From Paracoccus sp. JM45 (lineage in GTDB: Bacteria > Pseudomonadota > Alphaproteobacteria > Rhodobacterales > Rhodobacteraceae): a stretch of 64,000 bases of DNA. This document shows, one piece after another, positions 17,670-26,546 of the stretch (position 1 is the stretch's first letter; the number at the start of each line of letters is the position of its first letter). The translations under genes and the position numbers were made by a program. The DNA lies in NCBI RefSeq assembly GCF_003590715.1, contig NZ_QQVY01000001.1, forward strand, positions 675,973-739,972. The letters run 5' to 3'. The notes beneath the pieces were generated by a model. The model ran no database searches and was not told the origin of the DNA. It saw nothing but the letters and a program-made list of their open reading frames with translations.

Positions 17670-18710
17670 ATGCGCAGCTTGGTATCCATCGCGGCGATTC
17701 TGTCAGCGACCGCCGCCCCCGCCTTTGCGGCCCCGAATGTCGTCACCGACATGTCCCCCACCGGTGCGCTGGTGCAAGAGGTGATGGGCGATCTGGGTCA
17801 GGTCCATGTGCTGTTGCCCAAGGGCGCAAGTGCCCACCACTATACGATGCGCCCCTCGGATGCGCGGGCACTGCAGAACGCCGATCTTCTGGTCTGGATG
17901 GGCCCCCAGCTGACCCCGTGGCTGGACCGTTCCGCTGACAATCTAAGCGGCGATACGCAGCAGCTGCGCCTGCTGACCGTCGAAGGCACGATCCTGCAGG
18001 AATATGCGGATGATGATCACGAAGGACATGACCACGAAGCGCATGACGACCACGACGAACATGAGGGGCATGACCACGATGACCACCATGAAGGTCACGA
18101 CGATCACGAACATCACGATGAACATGGTCACGACGACCATGACGGCGAAGGCCATGGCGATCATGCAGGCGATCACGAAGGCCACGACCACAGCGGTATC
18201 GACCCCCATGCATGGCTGAATCCGGAAAATGCCGCCCCTTGGCTGGCGATCATCGCGGATACCCTGTCCGAACAGGACCCCGAAAACGCAGCAACCTATC
18301 GCGCGAATGCAGAAACCGCCGCTGATCGTATCGCTGCGCTGGATGCCGATCTGAAGACCCAAATGGCCCCCTTCAGCGAAACCAGCTTTGTGGTTTTCCA
18401 CGACGCCTATAACTATTTCACCCGCCACTACGGGCTGAAATCGGCTGTGGCGGTGTCACTGGGTGACGCGACAACGCCATCGGCTGCGCGGGTGCAGGCG
18501 GTGCGTGACAAGGTCGTAAAAACGCAAGCCGTTTGCGCCTTCCCGGAATACGCCCATGATCCGGCCCTGTTGAATACCGTAACCGAAGGCACCGACACGC
18601 GCATCGGTGCCGAACTGTCCCCCGAAGGTGCCGACGGTGGAATCGGCCTTTTCGATGATACGTTCAATGGGCTGGCACAGACCCTGATCACATGCTTTGA
18701 AGATAAGTAA
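17670..18710 (+). CDS. znuA: Zinc-binding periplasmic protein ZnuA
   Basis: Captures periplasmic zinc and delivers it to ZnuB. Signal peptide 1-20; cluster A-1 metal-protein fold with ligand histidines in SAHHYTMRPS (about 57) and GIDPHAWLNP (about 180), plus FHDAYNYF. Between them is an unusually long His/Asp/Glu-rich loop (117-174), a feature of zinc- rather than manganese-type proteins. Start 17670 has the ribosome site CAGGAG and begins the signal peptide; the frame is open far upstream through zur, but that is antisense. Followed by a terminator. Confidence 0.95.
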   Translation: MRSLVSIAAILSATAAPAFAAPNVVTDMSPTGALVQEVMGDLGQVHVLLPKGASAHHYTMRPSDARALQNADLLVWMGPQLTPWLDRSADNLSGDTQQLRLLTVEGTILQEYADDDHEGHDHEAHDDHDEHEGHDHDDHHEGHDDHEHHDEHGHDDHDGEGHGDHAGDHEGHDHSGIDPHAWLNPENAAPWLAIIADTLSEQDPENAATYRANAETAADRIAALDADLKTQMAPFSETSFVVFHDAYNYFTRHYGLKSAVAVSLGDATTPSAARVQAVRDKVVKTQAVCAFPEYAHDPALLNTVTEGTDTRIGAELSPEGADGGIGLFDDTFNGLAQTLITCFEDK

Positions 18711-18715
18711 GCGAC

Positions 18716-18744
18716 AAAGGCAGCTGTAAAAGGCTGCCTTTTCA
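18716..18744 (+). terminator. Terminator after znuA
   Basis: AAAGGCAGC, loop TGTAAAAG, GCTGCCTTTTC, ending in T residues, a few bases after the znuA stop. Confidence 0.8.
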
Positions 18745-18796
18745 ATAAGTTTCGAGTGAATCTATTGAATCACATCAAATCCTGACTATTTTACTT

Positions 18797-18820
18797 TGAC
18801 AAACCTGAACGAATTTGTCA
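18797..18820. promoter_or_regulatory. Inverted repeat before hemP, possible iron or heme operator
   Basis: TGACAAA (18797-18803) and TTTGTCA (18814-18820) are 7-bp perfect arms with a 10-base spacer. The left arm overlaps a good -35 hexamer, TTGACA (18796-18801). Lying 38 bp ahead of a heme-uptake gene, it is a candidate site for an iron-responsive regulator; which one cannot be told from this sequence. Confidence 0.5.
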
Positions 18821-18857
18821 GCTTTAGGCATACAAACGCCACATCAAGAGGCTGACC

Positions 18858-19037
18858 ATGACCGCAACGCGCCCTTCGGAATTCACCCGCCCCGGAACCA
18901 CTTCGGTTTATGGACATCTGCCGCTGCATGACGCGGCCCAACTGACCAAGGGCGGCAATCAGGCCCTGATCGTTCTGGACGAACAGGTCTATCAGTTGCG
19001 GATCACGCGGGCAGGCAAACTGATCCTGACGAAATGA
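18858..19037 (+). CDS. hemP: Hemin uptake protein HemP
   Basis: A 59-residue protein. The C-terminal half reads GGNQALIVLDEQVYQLRITRAGKL when split over the family pattern: a short hydrophobic strand, then the YxLRxTxxGKLILTK ending that marks HemP/HmuP. In other bacteria HmuP acts with iron regulators to turn on heme receptor genes. It stands alone here, behind an inverted repeat and before a strong bidirectional terminator; the receptor and transporter genes are not in the window. Confidence 0.85.
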   Translation: MTATRPSEFTRPGTTSVYGHLPLHDAAQLTKGGNQALIVLDEQVYQLRITRAGKLILTK

Positions 19038-19067
19038 AAAAAGCCGGGCCTAACGCCCGGCTTTTTC
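19037..19067. terminator. Bidirectional terminator between hemP and rluB
   Basis: AAAAAGCCGGGC, loop CTAAC, GCCCGGCTTTTT. The A and T tails let it serve both converging genes. Confidence 0.9.
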
Positions 19068-19070
19068 TTT

Positions 19071-20594
19071 TCAGTCCCGTGATCCACGGGGCTTGTTCCC
19101 GCCGGGCTTGCCGCCCGGCTTGAAGCCACCGCCCGAAGGCCGTGCGCCTCCAAAGCCCTTACCACCCGAAGCGGGCCGTGGCTTGCCACCCCCCTCTCCT
19201 CGCGGCGCATAGGGTTTGCGGTCACCGCCATCGCGCGGCGCATAGGGCTTGCGCGGACCATCAGCGTTGTCACGCGCACCGTAAGGCTTGCGATCGCCAC
19301 CATCGCGCGGCGCATAGGGCTTACGCGGACCATCAGCGTTATCACGCGCGCCGTAGGGCTTGCGATCGCCACCATCACGCGGCGCATAGGGCTTGCGCGG
19401 ACCATCAGCATTGTCGCGCGCGCCGTAGGGCTTGCGGTCGCTGCCGGGTTTTCCGGCAAAACGCGACGGGCGGCTGTCATCGCCATCACGCGGCTTGCCA
19501 TAGGGTTTGCGGTCGTCGCCGGCGGATTTGCTCCACCGTGGTTTGTCACCGGCAGCGGGGCGCGGACGATCGCCGTAATCGGGGCGCGAATCGCCCGGTT
19601 TGCCTGCGAAGCGCGGACGATCAGCCCCGCCGTCCTGTGCCGGACGGTTCCCGAAGCTGCGGCCCGGACGGTCGCCACGATCATCATCGCGGTTGCGCGC
19701 ACCAAAGACCTTGCCACCCGGCTTGTCACCAAAGCGACGCGGGGCATCGCCACGATCGTCGGGACGGCCAAAACGGTTTCCCTCGGCGCCGCGGGGGCGC
19801 ATTTCACGGGGCTTTTCGTCCATATCGCCGGTCAGCAGACCGCCAAGCTGGTCACGCAGGACGCGGCGCTTGACCTCGGTCACTTCGTTTTTGTCCATGC
19901 CGGTCAGTTTGAACGGGCCATAACCGATACGGATCAGGCGGTTCACCTGCAAGCCGATATGGGCCATCGCACGGCGGATTTCGCGGTTCTTGCCTTCGCG
20001 GATGCCAACGCTGATCCATGCGTTCGCACCGGCCTGACTGTCCAGCTTGATTTCCATCGGGGCGAAATCCTCACCCTCGATCTTGGCGCCACGGCGCAGG
20101 GGATCGAAGGTCTGGTCGCTTGGCGTGCCGTTCACACGGACACGGTAACGGCGCAGCCAACCGGTCGAAGGCAGTTCCAGACGGCGCTTCAGATCACCGT
20201 CATTGGTCAGCAGCAGCAGGCCTTCGGAATTCAAATCCAGACGGCCGACCGTCATCACGCGCGGCAAATCGCGCGGCAGGGCGTCGAACACCGTCTGGCG
20301 GCCCAATTCATCGGATTCCGATGTGATCAGACCCAGCGGCTTGTAATACAGCCACAGGCGGGTTTCCTGCGGTTCGTCCAGCTTCTTACCATCGACGACG
20401 ATCAGGTCAGAGGCAGTGACATCCAGCGCAGGGCTGTTGATTTTCTTGCCGTTCACCGTGACACGACCTTCGATGATCATGCGCTCGGCCTCTCGGCGGC
20501 TGGCGACGCCTACGCGTGCCATGACCTTGGCGATACGGTCGGTGCCGTCAGCCTTGGCCAGTTCGTTTTTTTTGGGGGTGTTGTCGTCGGTCAT
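19071..20594 (-). CDS. rluB: 23S rRNA pseudouridine synthase RluB-like with long repetitive tail
   Basis: RsuA/RluB-family enzyme isomerising a uridine of 23S rRNA. S4 RNA-binding domain at about residues 15-75 (KVMARVGVASRREAERMI), catalytic motif GRLDLNSEGLLLLTNDG, and IREGKNREIRRAMAHIGL. The catalytic part ends near residue 245. The remaining 260 or so residues are a low-complexity Gly/Arg/Lys/Asp/Pro tail, including three near-identical 24-residue repeats. Start 20594 is supported by AAGGAG 7 bases upstream; the frame extends 10 codons further without support. The basic tail may bind RNA (inference). Confidence 0.9.
   Translation of the reverse strand: MTDDNTPKKNELAKADGTDRIAKVMARVGVASRREAERMIIEGRVTVNGKKINSPALDVTASDLIVVDGKKLDEPQETRLWLYYKPLGLITSESDELGRQTVFDALPRDLPRVMTVGRLDLNSEGLLLLTNDGDLKRRLELPSTGWLRRYRVRVNGTPSDQTFDPLRRGAKIEGEDFAPMEIKLDSQAGANAWISVGIREGKNREIRRAMAHIGLQVNRLIRIGYGPFKLTGMDKNEVTEVKRRVLRDQLGGLLTGDMDEKPREMRPRGAEGNRFGRPDDRGDAPRRFGDKPGGKVFGARNRDDDRGDRPGRSFGNRPAQDGGADRPRFAGKPGDSRPDYGDRPRPAAGDKPRWSKSAGDDRKPYGKPRDGDDSRPSRFAGKPGSDRKPYGARDNADGPRKPYAPRDGGDRKPYGARDNADGPRKPYAPRDGGDRKPYGARDNADGPRKPYAPRDGGDRKPYAPRGEGGGKPRPASGGKGFGGARPSGGGFKPGGKPGGNKPRGSRD
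19218..19433 (-). repeat. Three 72-bp tandem repeats inside rluB
   Basis: Copies begin at 19218, 19290 and 19362. Each encodes the same 24 residues built from DRKPYGARDNADG and PRKPYAPRDGG. Differences are single, mostly synonymous bases, so this is recent coding-sequence expansion. Confidence 0.9.
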
Positions 20595-20712
20595 GCGCGT
20601 CTCCTTCGCATCTCTGCGGGGCAAAGAGGGGCTTCTACGCCCGGAACCCGTGCAAGGAAAGCATTTCTTTCCACGTCTTGCGCGGATAGGCCGGACTTGT
20701 CACAAGCATATC

Positions 20713-21165
20713 ATGCCGTCTTTCCTAAGTCACATGCCCCAAGCCCTTGATCAGGCCCGTGCCGCAGCCCTGCGCGGGGAAGTGCCGGTGGGCGCTGTCG
20801 TCGTTGATCCGCAAGGCCGGGTCGTTGCGGCGGAAGGGAACCGGACACGCGAACTGTCCGACCCCACCGCCCATGCCGAGGTTCTGGCGATTCGCGCGGC
20901 CTGCGCGGCCATCGGGTCCGAACGGCTGATCGGATATGATCTGTGGGTGACGCTGGAACCCTGCCCCATGTGTGCAGCAGCCATTTCGGCCGCCCGCATC
21001 AACCGGCTGTATTACGGTGCGGGCGACCAGCGGATGGGCGGCGTGGCCCATGGAGCACGGGTTTTCGACCATGCACAGTGCCATCACCGTCCGCAAATCT
21101 ATGACGGACTGGATGCAGAGGCCGCGCGTGATATTTTGCGTATTTTCTTTGCCATACGACGCTAG
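20713..21165 (+). CDS. tadA: tRNA adenosine(34) deaminase TadA
   Basis: Zinc enzyme converting A34 to inosine in the tRNA wobble position. Active-site HAEVLAIRAA (zinc ligand His and proton-shuttle Glu) and the PCPMC zinc cysteines are intact; 150 residues, normal for the family. Start at 20713 is the longest sensible one but has no clear ribosome site; 20734 is possible. Divergent from rluB. The tRNA-Arg(ACG) at 63.5 kb of this window is the expected substrate. Confidence 0.93.
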   Translation: MPSFLSHMPQALDQARAAALRGEVPVGAVVVDPQGRVVAAEGNRTRELSDPTAHAEVLAIRAACAAIGSERLIGYDLWVTLEPCPMCAAAISAARINRLYYGAGDQRMGGVAHGARVFDHAQCHHRPQIYDGLDAEAARDILRIFFAIRR

Positions 21166-21210
21166 GGCCGCTTGAACCCCGCGACAGGGCCGCATATAAG
21201 TCACCCCGAC

Positions 21211-21284
21211 GCGGGCGTTGTGTAATGGTAAGACCCTTGCCTTCCAAGCAAGAGACGCGGGTTCGATTCCCGCCGCCCGCTCCA
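21211..21284 (+). tRNA. tRNA-Gly (anticodon TCC)
   Basis: Acceptor GCGGGCG pairs with CGCCCGC; the anticodon stem CTTGC/GCAAG holds loop CTTCCAA with anticodon TCC; the T-loop GGGTTCGATTCCC and an encoded CCA are present. 74 bases. Confidence 0.95.
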
Positions 21285-21298
21285 AAATACTGACAGCA

Positions 21299-22156
21299 TC
21301 AATCCTGCAGCAGATCACCGAATTCGGTTTCGGTCATGATCCGCAGATCCGCGCCCTTCTGGATCAGATCCATGGCGCGTCGCTGTTTGGTGGTAACCGC
21401 CGCTTCGGCATCCTGATCACCGACGACCAGCAGGGTCAGGGCCTTGGTCACGCCGGTGCGCACCTCGAATCCGGCCTCGGCGGCGATTTGCGATGCTTTC
21501 ATCCGGTCCAGCCCCAAGCGACCTGTAAAGCAGACCGATTGTCCAAAGAAAGCGCCCTGTTCATTGCCCGGCAAACCGATCTTGGCCGGATAGCGCGACC
21601 GCGATGCGGCGGTGGCCCCCAGTTCGGCAAAGCCCTGACCGGTGCGTTCCTCGGCCAGCATGACGACACGGGCGGCGGCCCATGCGTCTTCGACCGCGTC
21701 GTGATGTTTGAAATCCAGTTTCAGGACCTTTTTCAGGTTACCCAACCCGTGCCCGCCATAGGCCCGCAGTTCCGGCCATGCCTTGCGGGCAATACGCACG
21801 CTGTCGAACCATGTGCTGGCCAGTCCGACCACGCCTTCACGGGCGCAGGCGGAATCGAAGGCCATTTTGTCGAAATTGCTGTGCTGGATCAGCATGTGGC
21901 GTTCCAGAAAGCCGCGCACCGGTTGCAGGGCCGAGGTAAAACCGGGGCTGCCGCGCACCATATCGGCGTCGATGCCATGCAATTGGGAATTGAAGGTCTG
22001 GAAGGGTTCGCGCGGATCGACCAGAAAACCATGCGTGTCGATGGTGCCATCATCGGCCACCATTGCCATCCCGACCTGACAGATGCTGTGCCGGTTGCCA
22101 TTGGCGGTTTCGACATCAATGGCAACAAATCGGTAATCGCGGTCAAGAAACTGCAT
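21299..22156 (-). CDS. DnaQ-like 3'-5' exonuclease with BRCT domain
   Basis: DEDDh exonuclease resembling the polymerase III epsilon proofreading domain. Motif I AIDVETANGNRHSICQVG, and motif III HHDAVEDAWAAA with the catalytic His. Residues from about 200 on form a BRCT domain (FFGQSVCFTGRLGLDRMKAS ... KALTLLVVGD). This exonuclease-BRCT layout is a known standalone family and is not the replicative DnaQ. Likely in DNA repair or RNA/DNA end trimming; substrate unknown. Confidence 0.85.
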   Translation of the reverse strand: MQFLDRDYRFVAIDVETANGNRHSICQVGMAMVADDGTIDTHGFLVDPREPFQTFNSQLHGIDADMVRGSPGFTSALQPVRGFLERHMLIQHSNFDKMAFDSACAREGVVGLASTWFDSVRIARKAWPELRAYGGHGLGNLKKVLKLDFKHHDAVEDAWAAARVVMLAEERTGQGFAELGATAASRSRYPAKIGLPGNEQGAFFGQSVCFTGRLGLDRMKASQIAAEAGFEVRTGVTKALTLLVVGDQDAEAAVTTKQRRAMDLIQKGADLRIMTETEFGDLLQD

Positions 22157-22207
22157 AAGTGATCCTGTATCTGGCCCCTGCCCTGCAAACAGCCGGTGCG
22201 CCTTATG

Positions 22208-22236
22208 AAAAAGGGGCAGCAGCGCCGCCCCTTTTC
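22208..22236 (-). terminator. Terminator after pheT
   Basis: GGGGC/GCCCC stem with A and T tails (AAAAGGGGC...GCCCCTTTTT on the minus strand), between the pheT stop and the exonuclease start. Confidence 0.75.
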
Positions 22237-22258
22237 ATGTCATGTGACCATTAGAAGA

Positions 22259-24646
22259 TCAGGCGCGCAAGGTGCCGCCGGTGGCCTTCTGGACCTTCTG
22301 GATGATCTTGGCGGCGACAGCCTCGATATCGGCGTCGGTCAGGGTCTTGTCGCGCGGCTGCAGGCGCACAGTGATGGCGATGGATTTGCGGCCATCCTCA
22401 AGCCCCGTGAACTGGTCAAAGACCGAAACATTCTGGATCAGCGCCTTATCCGCACCTGCGGCGGCATTCACCAGCGTCAGCGCCTCGACCTGCGGGTCTA
22501 CGACAAAGGCGAAATCGCGATCGACGGCCTGCAATCCGGCCAGATCCAGCGCCGCGCGGGTCGGCGTCTTGGATTTGGGGAAAGGAACCGAGGCAAGGTT
22601 GATCGTGAACGCCACCGCAGGCCCTTTGACGCCCATTTCGCGCAGCACCTTGGGATGAACCTCGCCAAAGCTGGCAAGGACATTCGGACCCAAGGCAATA
22701 TTGCCCGCACGGCCCGGATGCCACCAGCCGTCCAGCTTGCGGTTGATCTGTGCTTTGGCGGGGGCACCGATCACCTGCAAAATCGCCTCGACATCGGCTT
22801 TGGCGTCATAGAGGTCAACCTTGCGGCGGCTGCCGAACGGATCGCGGGCGGCGTTGTGACCGACCAGCAGGCCGCTGATGCGCACGGTCTGTTCGCCAGG
22901 TTCACCCCCGCTGAACACCGGCCCCATTTCGAACAGGGCCAGATCGGCGGCACCGCGCGCCTGATTGCGGGCGGCAGCAGCCAATAGGTTCGGCAACAGA
23001 TCGGGACGCAGATGCGACATTTCACTGCTAATGGGATTTTCGACGCGCACAGCATCCTGACCACCGCCAAACAGCGTGGCCGAGGCTTGGTCGATAAAGC
23101 TGTAGGTGACACATTCATTGTAACCCAAGGACGCAGCCATCCGGCGCGCAGTCTTTTCGCGCATCTGCAACGGCGTCAGAATCGGCTTGGGGACGCCGAC
23201 ATTCAGACGTGCCAAGGGCTTGCCCTGCAGCTTGGTCAGGCTAGCGATGCGGGCGATTTCTTCGACCAGGTCGGCCTGCCCCAACACATCGGGACGCCAT
23301 GATGGCACATGCGCCATATCGCCTTCCAGACGGAAGCCAAGCGCAGTCAGCGTCGCACGCTGTTCATCGGCGGGAATATCCATGCCGACCAGACGCGTGG
23401 TGCGTTCGGGGTCCAGCTTATAGGCGCGTCCGGTGTCGGGGATCGCGCCTGCGGTCACGACGGTCGAAGCCTCGCCTCCGCAAAGGTCCAGCACCATCTG
23501 CGTCGCCAGATCCAGGCCCTGCAGGGTAAAGGCCGGATCAATGCCGCGTTCGTTGCGATATCGTGCATCACTGTTGATCTTTAGCGCACGGCCCGTGGTC
23601 GCGATGGCGATGGGGTGGAAATAGGCAGCCTCGATGAACACATCGACCGTATCATCCTGTGCGCCTGACGCAGCGCCACCCATGATCCCCGCGATGCTTT
23701 CGATGCCGTTATCGTCACAGATGACAACCGCGCCTTCGGGCATGGCATAGGTTTTATCGTCCAGCGCCATCAGTTCTTCGCCAGCTGTCGCGCCGCGCAG
23801 GGTCAGGTTGCCCTGCACCTTGGCCGCGTCAAAAACATGCAGGGGGCGGTTCAAATCAAAGGTGAAGAAGTTGGTGATATCGACCAGCGCGTTGATCGGG
23901 CGCAGACCAATAGCGGTCAAACGTTTGCGCAGCCATTCGGGGCTGGGACCGTTCTTGATGCCACGCACCATACGACCCGAAAAGAACGGCGCCTTGGCGG
24001 CAACATCATCGGCAATCGACACGCTGACGGGGCAATCGAACGCCGTCGTGATATCAGCAGTTTTGACCGGCTTCAGCACACCCAAGCCACGCGCCGCCAG
24101 ATCGCGGGCGATGCCACGGACGCCCAGCGCATCGGGACGGTTCGGCGTGATCGCGATGTCGATCATCGGGTCGATCTTTTCCGGCGCATTTTCCGCCAGC
24201 CAGTCGACATAACGCTGCCCGACCGTCCCCGAGCGCAGCTCGATAATGCCGTCATGTTCTTCTGACAACTCCATCTCGCGTTCGGATGCCATCATGCCAT
24301 GGCTTTCGATGCCACGGATTTTGCCAACGCTCAGGGTGATATCAAGCCCCGGCACATAATCACCCGGCTTGGCCAGCACGACGGTAATACCAGCGCGCGC
24401 ATTGGGGGCACCACAGACGATCTGCTTTTCGCCTTCGTCGGTCATCACACGGCACACGCGCAGGCGGTCGGCGTCGGGATGCTGTTCGGCATGTTCGACA
24501 TAGGCCAGTGTGAAACTGCCCAGCTTGGCTGCAGGATCGACGATCTCTTCGACCTCAAGTCCCAGATCGGTCAAGGCCTCGGCGATCTGATCGACGGTGG
24601 CGGTGGTCTCAAGATGCTCTTTGAGCCAGGACAGGGTGAACTTCAT
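22259..24646 (-). CDS. pheT: Phenylalanyl-tRNA synthetase beta subunit
   Basis: Large subunit of the heterotetramer that charges tRNA-Phe. Order of domains: short N-terminal helix (MKFTLSWLKEHL), EMAP-like tRNA-binding OB fold (about 40-150), B3/B4 editing domain, B5, catalytic-like core, and the C-terminal FDX-ACB anticodon domain (about 705-795; KSIAITVRLQPRDKTLTDADI). 795 residues is normal. Start 24646 matches the conserved N-terminus; a longer frame to 24733 is unrelated. Unusually, it is 2.2 kb from pheS, with plus-strand genes and yrhK in between. Confidence 0.96.
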   Translation of the reverse strand: MKFTLSWLKEHLETTATVDQIAEALTDLGLEVEEIVDPAAKLGSFTLAYVEHAEQHPDADRLRVCRVMTDEGEKQIVCGAPNARAGITVVLAKPGDYVPGLDITLSVGKIRGIESHGMMASEREMELSEEHDGIIELRSGTVGQRYVDWLAENAPEKIDPMIDIAITPNRPDALGVRGIARDLAARGLGVLKPVKTADITTAFDCPVSVSIADDVAAKAPFFSGRMVRGIKNGPSPEWLRKRLTAIGLRPINALVDITNFFTFDLNRPLHVFDAAKVQGNLTLRGATAGEELMALDDKTYAMPEGAVVICDDNGIESIAGIMGGAASGAQDDTVDVFIEAAYFHPIAIATTGRALKINSDARYRNERGIDPAFTLQGLDLATQMVLDLCGGEASTVVTAGAIPDTGRAYKLDPERTTRLVGMDIPADEQRATLTALGFRLEGDMAHVPSWRPDVLGQADLVEEIARIASLTKLQGKPLARLNVGVPKPILTPLQMREKTARRMAASLGYNECVTYSFIDQASATLFGGGQDAVRVENPISSEMSHLRPDLLPNLLAAAARNQARGAADLALFEMGPVFSGGEPGEQTVRISGLLVGHNAARDPFGSRRKVDLYDAKADVEAILQVIGAPAKAQINRKLDGWWHPGRAGNIALGPNVLASFGEVHPKVLREMGVKGPAVAFTINLASVPFPKSKTPTRAALDLAGLQAVDRDFAFVVDPQVEALTLVNAAAGADKALIQNVSVFDQFTGLEDGRKSIAITVRLQPRDKTLTDADIEAVAAKIIQKVQKATGGTLRA

Positions 24647-24851
24647 GACTGTGGCTTTCCGGGTTCCGGCCCGCGCAGGCATGTGGCGGGTCTGTGTTTT
24701 GTGCCTTGAACCGCGCAAGGGGCCAAGGGTCAAGTCGCATCGTCGGATTTTTGGCGCCTATCGGCGGGTTTTGCAGGCATCCAAACCCTGCGCTTGAAGG
24801 TCGGGTCCGGTCCTGACAGGTTGCACCAGCCTTACATTTCAAGGAAAAACA

Positions 24852-26132
24852 ATGTCCAACCTTCGCCAATCCCTTGTCCTGCCCTTTGCGCTGCTGGGCA
24901 TATTGCCCGCGCCGGTCCTTGCACAGGACAGCGCCGACACCGCCCCGCAAGCCGAACAGCAGACAGAAGCACCGCAGACCGAAGGCCCCGTCTGCAGCGG
25001 ACAGCCTGCAAGATGGCTGGGGGGCACGGCTGAAAGTTCGGATATCTCGACCGCCGAAGACCCGATCAGGATGGTCTTGCAGGCAACGGATGGCGACAAC
25101 CCCTATGTTGCCTTCCGCATCAGCGGCGATACCGAAAACATCCGTGCCGAAGCGCAGCAACGCAACGGTGACCCCTCGATTGTCCTGTCGACCATGGATG
25201 GACGCCGGTTGGCACAAAATGATGACGCCAATGGCACCCTGTCATCGCAGATAAACGAATTCATGCGGCGCGGTGATTACTGTCTGCAGCTGGTTCCCGT
25301 TCAGGGAACCGAGGTCGAAGCGACCATGCAGCTGTCCACCGCCGAGATGGAGCCTTTGATCGCCGAACCCGAGGATGTCAGCATCGCATCCTGCAGGCCG
25401 ACCCCCGAAATGCCCGCCCTGTTCGAAGGTGATCCCCAGACCGGATTGCCCAATACGATCCAGACCGAGGGCGGTGTCGATTACTTCCGTTTGTCTCTTG
25501 CCGAAAACACACCGCTGTCCCTGCGCGCGCAAAGCGGTTCGCTGGACCCCACAATAGAGGTTTTCGACGCCGACGGTGTGCAGATCGCGGAAAACGATGA
25601 CGCTGACGGGTTGAATTCGCGTCTGGATTTCGCGTCCGGTCTGGCTGCGGGGGAATATTGCGTCGGCGTGGCTCCGGTCAGCCCCGGCCACGGGGTGATC
25701 AACGTCTCGGCCTCTTATCTGGACCCGACCACGGTGCTGGCCGAGGCTTATCGCGCTGGCGATCTGCCCCCCGCCGATCCCTCGGACTATCCGATGGAGC
25801 AACTGGACCTGCAATCCCAGCCCAGCATTGTCACCCTTAGCCAAGGCGACGCGCAGTGGTTCACCTTCGATCTGGACCAGAAAAGCGTGCTGATCGTCTA
25901 TGCCTATGGGGCCAATACGGGGGCAGATACCCGTTTGACGCTGTTTGGCAGCAATGGCGCCGCCGTAGAAACCAATGATGATGCCAATGACAGCACCGAC
26001 GCACAGCTTGGCCCGATTGTGCTGACGGCAGATACCTATCGCATGGCGCTGACCGATCTGAACAATGATGGTGACAGCCGCACCATGCGTCCCGTTTCGC
26101 TGGTTTTCGAAACCTATCAGAAGGTCCAGTAA
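24852..26132 (+). CDS. Secreted protein with three PPC-like repeats
   Basis: A 426-residue exported protein, function unknown. Signal peptide 1-24 (...PAPVLA), a Gln/Glu/Thr-rich linker, then three bacterial pre-peptidase-C-like beta domains. Each contains the same core: NGDPSIVLSTMDGRRLAQND, LDPTIEVFDADGVQIAENDD, ADTRLTLFGSNGAAVETNDD, all followed by a DA and a segment ending GxYxxxL. Cysteines in domains 1 and 2 (CSGQPARW, YCLQLV, SCRPTPE, YCVGVA) suggest disulfides. No protease or transport domain is attached. Confidence 0.75.
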   Translation: MSNLRQSLVLPFALLGILPAPVLAQDSADTAPQAEQQTEAPQTEGPVCSGQPARWLGGTAESSDISTAEDPIRMVLQATDGDNPYVAFRISGDTENIRAEAQQRNGDPSIVLSTMDGRRLAQNDDANGTLSSQINEFMRRGDYCLQLVPVQGTEVEATMQLSTAEMEPLIAEPEDVSIASCRPTPEMPALFEGDPQTGLPNTIQTEGGVDYFRLSLAENTPLSLRAQSGSLDPTIEVFDADGVQIAENDDADGLNSRLDFASGLAAGEYCVGVAPVSPGHGVINVSASYLDPTTVLAEAYRAGDLPPADPSDYPMEQLDLQSQPSIVTLSQGDAQWFTFDLDQKSVLIVYAYGANTGADTRLTLFGSNGAAVETNDDANDSTDAQLGPIVLTADTYRMALTDLNNDGDSRTMRPVSLVFETYQKVQ

Positions 26133-26141
26133 CCTTCGCCG

Positions 26142-26169
26142 CGCAGCGCCGGTCTTGTCCGGCGCTGCG
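26142..26169. terminator. Strong hairpin after the PPC-repeat gene
   Basis: CGCAGCGCCGG and CCGGCGCTGCG make 11-bp perfect arms around TCTTGT, 10 bp past the stop. It lacks a T run, so termination is likely but unproven. Confidence 0.6.
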
Positions 26170-26226
26170 GAATGCCTAACTGATAGGGGAACGGGCCGCG
26201 CCGGTCCGGCACCTGAAAGGTTACAG

Positions 26227-26538
26227 ATGGACACCGACAAGCAATTGCTGATCGAGATGCGCGTCACGAATGACGCCAAATCACCTTTTGTGGCCTATCT
26301 GTTGCTGATCCTGCTGTGGGGCTTTGGTGTCCACCGCATGTATCTGGGCCGCTGGATCAGCGGGCTGATCATGCTGGCCATCTGGGGCGTCGGCTGGCTG
26401 ACCACACCCATCCTGATCGGTTGGGTGCCACTGGCTTTTGTCGCGCTGTGGTGTGTGATCGACCTGTTCCTGATTCCGGGCATGATCGCCAGCGACAAGG
26501 CGGACATCCGGCGCAGGGTCGCGGCAAGCTGGCCGTAA
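26227..26538 (+). CDS. TM2-domain membrane protein
   Basis: A 103-residue protein with a short polar N-terminus and two to three hydrophobic helices. The TM2 signature is clear: FVAYLLLILLWGFGVHRMYLG, turn, then ISGLIMLAIWGVGW and a final helix ending in a DLFLIPGM motif. Function of TM2 proteins in bacteria is not established. AAAGG lies 9 bases before the ATG. Confidence 0.8.
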   Translation: MDTDKQLLIEMRVTNDAKSPFVAYLLLILLWGFGVHRMYLGRWISGLIMLAIWGVGWLTTPILIGWVPLAFVALWCVIDLFLIPGMIASDKADIRRRVAASWP

Positions 26539-26546
26539 CCGGCAGA

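Noticed and set aside
17743..18428. His-rich and Val/Met-rich frames opposite znuA
   Set aside because: Mirror images of the His-rich znuA loop.
19218..19433. Regular repeats that could suggest a CRISPR array
   Set aside because: The 72-bp units abut without unique spacers and are in frame inside rluB.
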